Positions 59,229 to 64,000 of a stretch of 64,000 nt of DNA are shown piece after piece. Source of the DNA: VRUE01 sp963703895 (lineage in GTDB: Bacteria > Actinomycetota > Thermoleophilia > Solirubrobacterales > 70-9); the NCBI GenBank assembly GCA_963703895.1, contig CAVPFX010000001.1:310001-374000 (forward strand), in the 5' to 3' direction. A program made the translations under genes and the position numbers. Positions within the stretch are counted from its first letter, which is position 1; each line of letters starts with the position of its first letter. The notes beneath the pieces were generated by a model. The model saw only the letters and a program-made list of their open reading frames with translations, did not search any database and had not been told where the DNA came from.

Positions 59229-62111
59229 TTCTTCCCCCTCTTGTTCTTCTTCGAGCAGTTCGCCTGCAACGGCGCCGAGAGGGCATAGCCCTTGTTGTTC
59301 TGTCCCACCATCCGCGCCAGGGCCGGCGAGGTGGCGGTGCAGAGGTTGGCCGAGTTGACCAGCAGGCCGCGGCTACCGCCGGCCATGTTGAGCACGAAGC
59401 GGGTCAGCGGCGCGTCGGGAAGGCCGTCGAAGCTGGCGCGCAGCTGGCCGGCGCCGACCGAGTCGATCCGGCCCTCGAGCACGACGCGGATCGCCCCGGA
59501 GCGCAGGTCGGCGACGAGGTCGGGAAGGAGGTGGTCCGAGGAACGCAGGTAGATCGGCCCGCGCAGCGGCTCATCGAGCAGCGGCGTGTAAGCGACCGCT
59601 TTGCCGTAAGCGGAGTCGGCGGGACAACTCTGGGCGTCAAAGCGCGCCCGGGTGCAGATGTCACGGATGTGATCCTGGGCGAGGAACTCGGTGTGGGGCA
59701 TGGTGACGACGACCCGTTTGACGTTGGCGTCCTCGGGACGGGCTTTGAGCACGGCGCGCAGGGCCGGGTGGGCTCCACGGCGGCTTTTGCCCCGCAGCCT
59801 GAAGCTCAGCTTCGGCTCGAAGGCGCGCGCGGTGCAGTTGAAGGGCTGGAAGCGGTTGGCGACGGTCGCGCTCGAGTCATCGCTGAAGTCGGCGAAGCGC
59901 GCGCCCGAGCCGGTCAGGGTCGAGGTGAAGGTGGCGGCGTCGCAGCTGGTTGGGTTATGGGTGAAGGCGGGCCTGTCTATATAGACGCGGATATCGCGCA
60001 GGTGCAGCGGGATGCCGTCGATGATGTGCGGGATCGGGTCCGAGGCGGCCGAGTCGATCGAGAGCGCGGCGGAGTGCGGGTCGACCTTGAAGGCGGAGCG
60101 GATCACGATCGTGCCGAGGTCGAAGGGCCCGACCTTGGCCGAGTCGATCGCGACCAGCGAGAGCGCCGAGCCCTTGTAGGGGCCGGCCAGGTACATCTTC
60201 CCGGGCGCGTAGGCGAGCACCGGGCCCGACCCCGTAGCCGGCGGTGGTACGACCGACCTGGCTCTGTGCCGGACAGGAGGGCGAGCGTTCCTCTTCGGTA
60301 CCGGTGCGCGACTTCGCCGCCTCGATCGCGGCGTCGGGGCAGAAGGGGATGCCCGCCAGGCGCCCGGTCAGGCCCTTGGGCAGGGCCGCCGAGTAGGAGG
60401 TGATCTCCTGCTCGGCATCGGTGCGGGTGAGGTGCAGGTAGAAGGGGGTGTAGGAGCCGGCGTTGGAGTTGAGCGTGCCGCCGGTCGCGCCTGGCGCGAA
60501 GGGCGGAGTGCCCGAGGGGCAGGCGCCGTCCGGGCCGATTCCCTTGTCGAGACCGAAGGCGGAGGAGGTGAGCGCGTGGGCGCTGGGGTCGTTCCAGGGT
60601 GAGAGGTCGATCCGCGAGGTGAAGCTGCCGCAGGCGGCGGGCGTGATCAGCGGCGCTCGCTGGCCTTCGCGGAAATGGATTTTGAGGTTGGAGTAGGGAA
60701 GCTGGGGCAGGCGGTCGAAGATCGCGGTCAGCTGCCCGCTCACCGGGTCGGCCCGCAGCTGCCCGGCAACCTTGACCAGGATCCCCCGTTCCGAGGACTT
60801 GGCCACGAGGTAGATCGCCAGCAGCGAGTCGAAGGGGTTCTCGGCGCTGGGTGTCGGGGTCGCGTGGTCGTCGGGCTGAGCGAGGAAGATCGCCCCTTCG
60901 ACCGTCTCTTCGAAGAGCGGGCTGGTGACCGTGAACTTGCCGATCTTCGAGTTCTCCGGGCAGCCCGCACCGGGCGCCGAGCTCGCCGTCTCGGCCGCGT
61001 AGCCGCCAGGCGTGCAGACACCGAGGCCAGCGGCCAGCGAGGGGTTGATCGTCATTCCCTCCGGCAAGGTGACGACGGCCTTGCGCGGCTGCGAGGGGAC
61101 CGGGTTTTTGTAGTTGGTCAGCGCTTCTTCTTTGGGGGTGAGGCTGAAGTCATAGCCCGTCGCCGAGGAGGCGCGGAAGTTGGTCGCCTGCCCGGAGGTG
61201 ATCGGTTCGAAGCGCAGCGTGTTGCAGCCTTTGAGGCCGGCCGGATTTCCTTCCTCGTCGCGGCTGGGCACGGTCGCGCTGACCGGGGTCGGGTCGCCCC
61301 AGGCAGTGGCGAGCGCGTTGAAGGCGAGCGGGCCCGAGCAGGAGGCCGGCAGGGTCAGGTAGGCGAAGGGCACGTGATCGGGCTGGGGCGGGTAGATCGG
61401 GCATTTGGCCCATGGGAAGGTCGGCTCGGCCTCGTTGAGGCAGTTGCCGCGCTCGCCGTTGTGGCTGAGGCCCCAGGGATTGCCCCAGATGTTCAGGGTG
61501 AAGCCGTGGACGTCGATCCGCTGGGAGAGGTTCCGCAACTGCAGGGTGATGCCGTATTCACCGCCGGCGTCGCGCAACCGCGGCGTGAAGACCATCGGCG
61601 TGCCGAAGGGGCTGGCGCCGATCTGCGCGGGAAAGCCCTCCGGCGGCGCAAGGTTGAAGAGGCCGAAGGTGCGGGTTGGGTTGCCGAGCGCCCCGGAGCG
61701 GATCTCGATCGTGCCGATCTGACTCAGCGCCGGGCAGTTCTCCCCCGAGCGACTCGTTTCGAAGGGAGAGGTGCGCGCTTCGTGGAAGCGCTCCTGAGAG
61801 CACTTCGAGACCGCCCTGGGGTTTTCGATCAGCCCCGCCGGTAGTTCCAGGTCGAGGTTGCGCAGGTCGCCGTCGGTGTAGGGGCCTCCTTCGCCGGGGA
61901 CTTCGGGGGCGAGCTCGAAGTTAAAATCGGTGGAGATCGCGTAGGGATGCGAGCCCGCCTGGGTCTTCACCCCCACTCCGCCTTCGTCTTGGATCGCGAT
62001 GTCGAATCCTTCTGAGCCGGGAAGAAAGCCAAAGGCGGCCTGAGCGGACGGGCTGAGTGCCGCCGCGGCGGCACTCACGAGCAGGGCCATCAAGGCGAAG
62101 CGGCGGATCAC
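59225..62111 (-). pseudogene. Large secreted beta-rich protein, frameshifted near 60224
   Basis: GTG 62111 starts a signal peptide (FALMALLVSAAAAALSPSAQ). A long body follows with conserved blocks such as VKTQAGSHPYAISTDFNF, LDLELPAGLIENPRAVSKCS and CPAQSQVGRTTAGYGVGP. The frame then breaks. Its continuation (VLAYAPGKMYLAGPYKG to CSKKNKRGKK) lies in the next frame and ends at 59225. Removing one C from the GGGCCCGG run near 60222-60228 restores 961 residues. The same domain pattern, including conserved cysteine pairs, occurs twice. It is part of the secreted-protein operon, with 4-bp overlaps on both sides. Confidence 0.85.
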
Positions 62112-63952
62112 TTGCCCGCCCCCCTTCGATTCTTCTTCTTGCTGTTGGCGCGCTTGGGAACACAGCCGGCCTTGCCGGCGCGCTGGACCCGGCGCTTTCC
62201 CTTCGGGCATGACTTGGGCGGGAAACGCACCGGCGGGTTGCCTTCGGTCAGGATCAAGGTGCCCGGAGTCGGGTCTTCGGGTGGAGAGGGCAGCGGCTGG
62301 CAGGCGTCGCCCTCGCAGGGGATCGGCTTGGGCGGGACCGGGAAGCCACCGCCTTCGCGGGCGTCGTAGAGGTCGACGGCGCCGGGGTCACCGTCGACCA
62401 GCGAGCCGTCGGTGAGAAAGAAGGCGTCGCGGCCACTGGCCGAGGCGTCAACGAAGGAGGCGCCGTCTTCGCTTCGCCCGCTCGAGATCAGCCCCAAGCA
62501 GCCACCGGCCTGGGCGCAACTGCCGGTCCCTTGCGCCTCCCACTCATAGACGTCGTCATCGTTGTTGGTGTCCTGGGTGACTAGGGCGTCGCGCGAGTCG
62601 AAGAAGAGCCGGTTGCCGGCGGCGGTGAGGACACGGGGCTTGTAGGCCTGGGTACCAAGGGGGCCGGTGCCGTTGGCGATCGCGCCGGGAATGGTGGAGG
62701 CGCCCTCAGGGCGTGTTCCGTCACGCCGGCAGGAGGCGCAGGCCAACTCGCCGGTTCCCCCGTTGGCGCCGGCGTCATAGAGGAAGACCTCCATGTCGAG
62801 TTCACCCGTGCTCTGGTCGGTGTTGTCGTAGCCGGTCAGCGGCGCCTCGGAGAGAAAGGCGAGGCGCGTGCCGTCGGGGCTGACCCGAGCGGTGCCCGTG
62901 GCCGGCGGGTAGTTGCGCGCGTCGGCCGAGTCAGCGACTTTTCTCGCCGCACCTTCCTGCCAGAGAAAGAGCCCTGCGGCGGTGAGGTAGTAAACGCGCG
63001 AACCGCTTTCGGAGGCGCCGAGCACGCCGAGCACTTCGCCACCGGGTGTCAGGTCGGTGGCGGAATTGGCGGCCGCTTCGTAGCGGTAGAGGTGAGCGCC
63101 CTTGGTGAAGAAGGCGACCGAGCCGTCGGGCGATGCCACTTGGAATGCCTCCGGCCCCACCCCGGCAGTCGATTCACCGGCCCATTTCGTCGCACCCGCC
63201 TCACGCAGGTAGAGGCGCCCGTCGGTCGAGTCGTTCCAGTAGACGCGGCCGGCGTCGGTCGAGACGGCTCCGGCCGGGGCGGCGAGCACGGATTCGGGAG
63301 TGCCGGCGCCGCCAGGCAAGACGTTGATTGGAGTCAGAGCCCCGCCGCTCCACGTATAGAGGTTGCCGGCAGTCGAGAAGACGACGTGGCGCAGATCCGG
63401 AGAGGCTCCGGCGAAGCGCAGATCGGACGCTTCGGGTGAGGCCGCCAGGGCGCCGCCCGCGGTCTCGCGCAATGAGTAACCGCGCGGGCAGGGGTCGCCT
63501 TCACCGCAGCGGCGGCCGTTGAGAAGGAGCGCCCAGGCCAGGTCGCCCGAGAAGAGCCGGTAGGGAACGCCTGCCGGTTCTTCTCCGTAGGCGGCCGAGA
63601 CGGTTGGCCCGGTGACGTCGGTGGTAAGCCAGCCGCTCGGTGTGCGGCGGGCGATGTACTGGCTGGCGACCGGGGCGCCCTGGGCTTCGGCGCTGAAGGA
63701 GGAGGCCGAGCTGAAGGTAGTGGCTTCTCCGTCGGCAGCCGCCTGCAAGACGCCGCCGCCGAACAGAGCGCCAGGGGCGGCCACCTCGCCGCCGTTCTTG
63801 TCGGCCGGGCTGACCATCTCCCAGCCGCGGGAGTCGGGCAGGGTCAAGGGCTCAGCCTTGGCCACCGAGGCCGCGAGGGAGAGGCCGATCGCCGTCGCGG
63901 CGAGGACTGCCCAACGACGGTGCGCCACCCGCACTATTCGGGGAGCACTCAC
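62108..63952 (-). CDS. Secreted TolB/WD40-like beta-propeller protein
   Basis: The product has a signal peptide (WAVLAATAIGLSLAASVAKA) and repeated propeller blades (GASPDLRHVVFSTAGNLYTW, VASPDGSVAFFTKGAHLYRY, ARVSPDGTRLAFLSEAPL) in residues 150-400. A cysteine-containing region and a proline-rich, lysine-rich tail (CPKGKRRVQRAGKAGCVPKR, SKKKNRRGAGK) follow. GTG 63952 is chosen just before the basic N-region; the frame stays open to the window edge, so a longer start is possible. First gene of the secreted-protein operon in view. Confidence 0.82.
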   Translation of the reverse strand: MSAPRIVRVAHRRWAVLAATAIGLSLAASVAKAEPLTLPDSRGWEMVSPADKNGGEVAAPGALFGGGVLQAAADGEATTFSSASSFSAEAQGAPVASQYIARRTPSGWLTTDVTGPTVSAAYGEEPAGVPYRLFSGDLAWALLLNGRRCGEGDPCPRGYSLRETAGGALAASPEASDLRFAGASPDLRHVVFSTAGNLYTWSGGALTPINVLPGGAGTPESVLAAPAGAVSTDAGRVYWNDSTDGRLYLREAGATKWAGESTAGVGPEAFQVASPDGSVAFFTKGAHLYRYEAAANSATDLTPGGEVLGVLGASESGSRVYYLTAAGLFLWQEGAARKVADSADARNYPPATGTARVSPDGTRLAFLSEAPLTGYDNTDQSTGELDMEVFLYDAGANGGTGELACASCRRDGTRPEGASTIPGAIANGTGPLGTQAYKPRVLTAAGNRLFFDSRDALVTQDTNNDDDVYEWEAQGTGSCAQAGGCLGLISSGRSEDGASFVDASASGRDAFFLTDGSLVDGDPGAVDLYDAREGGGFPVPPKPIPCEGDACQPLPSPPEDPTPGTLILTEGNPPVRFPPKSCPKGKRRVQRAGKAGCVPKRANSKKKNRRGAGK

Positions 63953-64000
63953 CTCACCCGCTTCCCGTGCTTCCCGCTCCTCGCCTTGCTCTTGCACTGG

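Overview
The window is GC-rich, almost fully coding chromosomal DNA with many 4-bp ATGA/GTGA/TTGA start-stop overlaps. Many genes start with GTG or TTG. Secreted proteins carry beta-propeller and choice-of-anchor domains. DrrABC-type ABC genes, an ECF42-type sigma factor with a DGPF partner, DnaE2/ImuB genes with a Gram-positive SOS box, MMPL transporters and DUF2294 paralogues are present. Together this points to an actinobacterium, most likely of the Thermoleophilia (Solirubrobacterales-like). I see no rRNA, tRNA, CRISPR array, phage or insertion sequence.

Layout. 0-10 kb: an MMPL exporter, a three-gene two-component operon (receiver, kinase, LuxR regulator), a membrane-anchored solenoid protein, an MFS carrier, an M15 peptidase, a small GNAT and a DUF1295 protein. 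10.1-15.8 kb: a lipid-modification operon of two FAD oxidoreductases, DUF1365, a cyclopropane-fatty-acid synthase and a second CFA-like methyltransferase that is frameshifted. 16-22 kb: a polytopic membrane protein with an unlisted 37-aa partner opposite a MerR regulator, a Vgb-like secreted propeller protein that seems to start at ATC, an SDR, and an ArsR-AHSA1 pair with a clear promoter/operator. 22.6-31 kb: a stress/partner-switching neighbourhood with a MEDS-RsbW-like kinase, two SpoIIE phosphatases, an SDR-ferritin fusion, two tail-to-tail DUF2294 genes, and several promoters of SigF/SigB type (GTTT-N15-17-GGGTA).

31-48 kb: regulator/target pairs (PadR-FAD monooxygenase, MarR-SRPBCC facing DrrABC, HxlR-DHA2 exporter), a vWA protein, a prephenate-dehydratase-like protein, a third DUF2294, a queuosine-salvage protein, two alpha/beta hydrolases, an SGNH hydrolase, and DGPF plus ECF42 sigma. 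48.8-57.1 kb: an AAA ATPase, dnaE2, DUF6504 and an ImuB-like gene preceded by a consensus SOS box. Two small genes, DUF6883-like and DUF4926-like, sit inside this mutasome locus on the opposite strand, and hipBA diverges from it. 57.1-64 kb: an operon of four large secreted proteins with 4-bp overlaps.

Three genes look disrupted by one extra base in a short homopolymer (about 10.45, 57.96 and 60.22 kb). This may mean real decay or residual sequence error, so the affected genes are annotated over their full reconstructed span.
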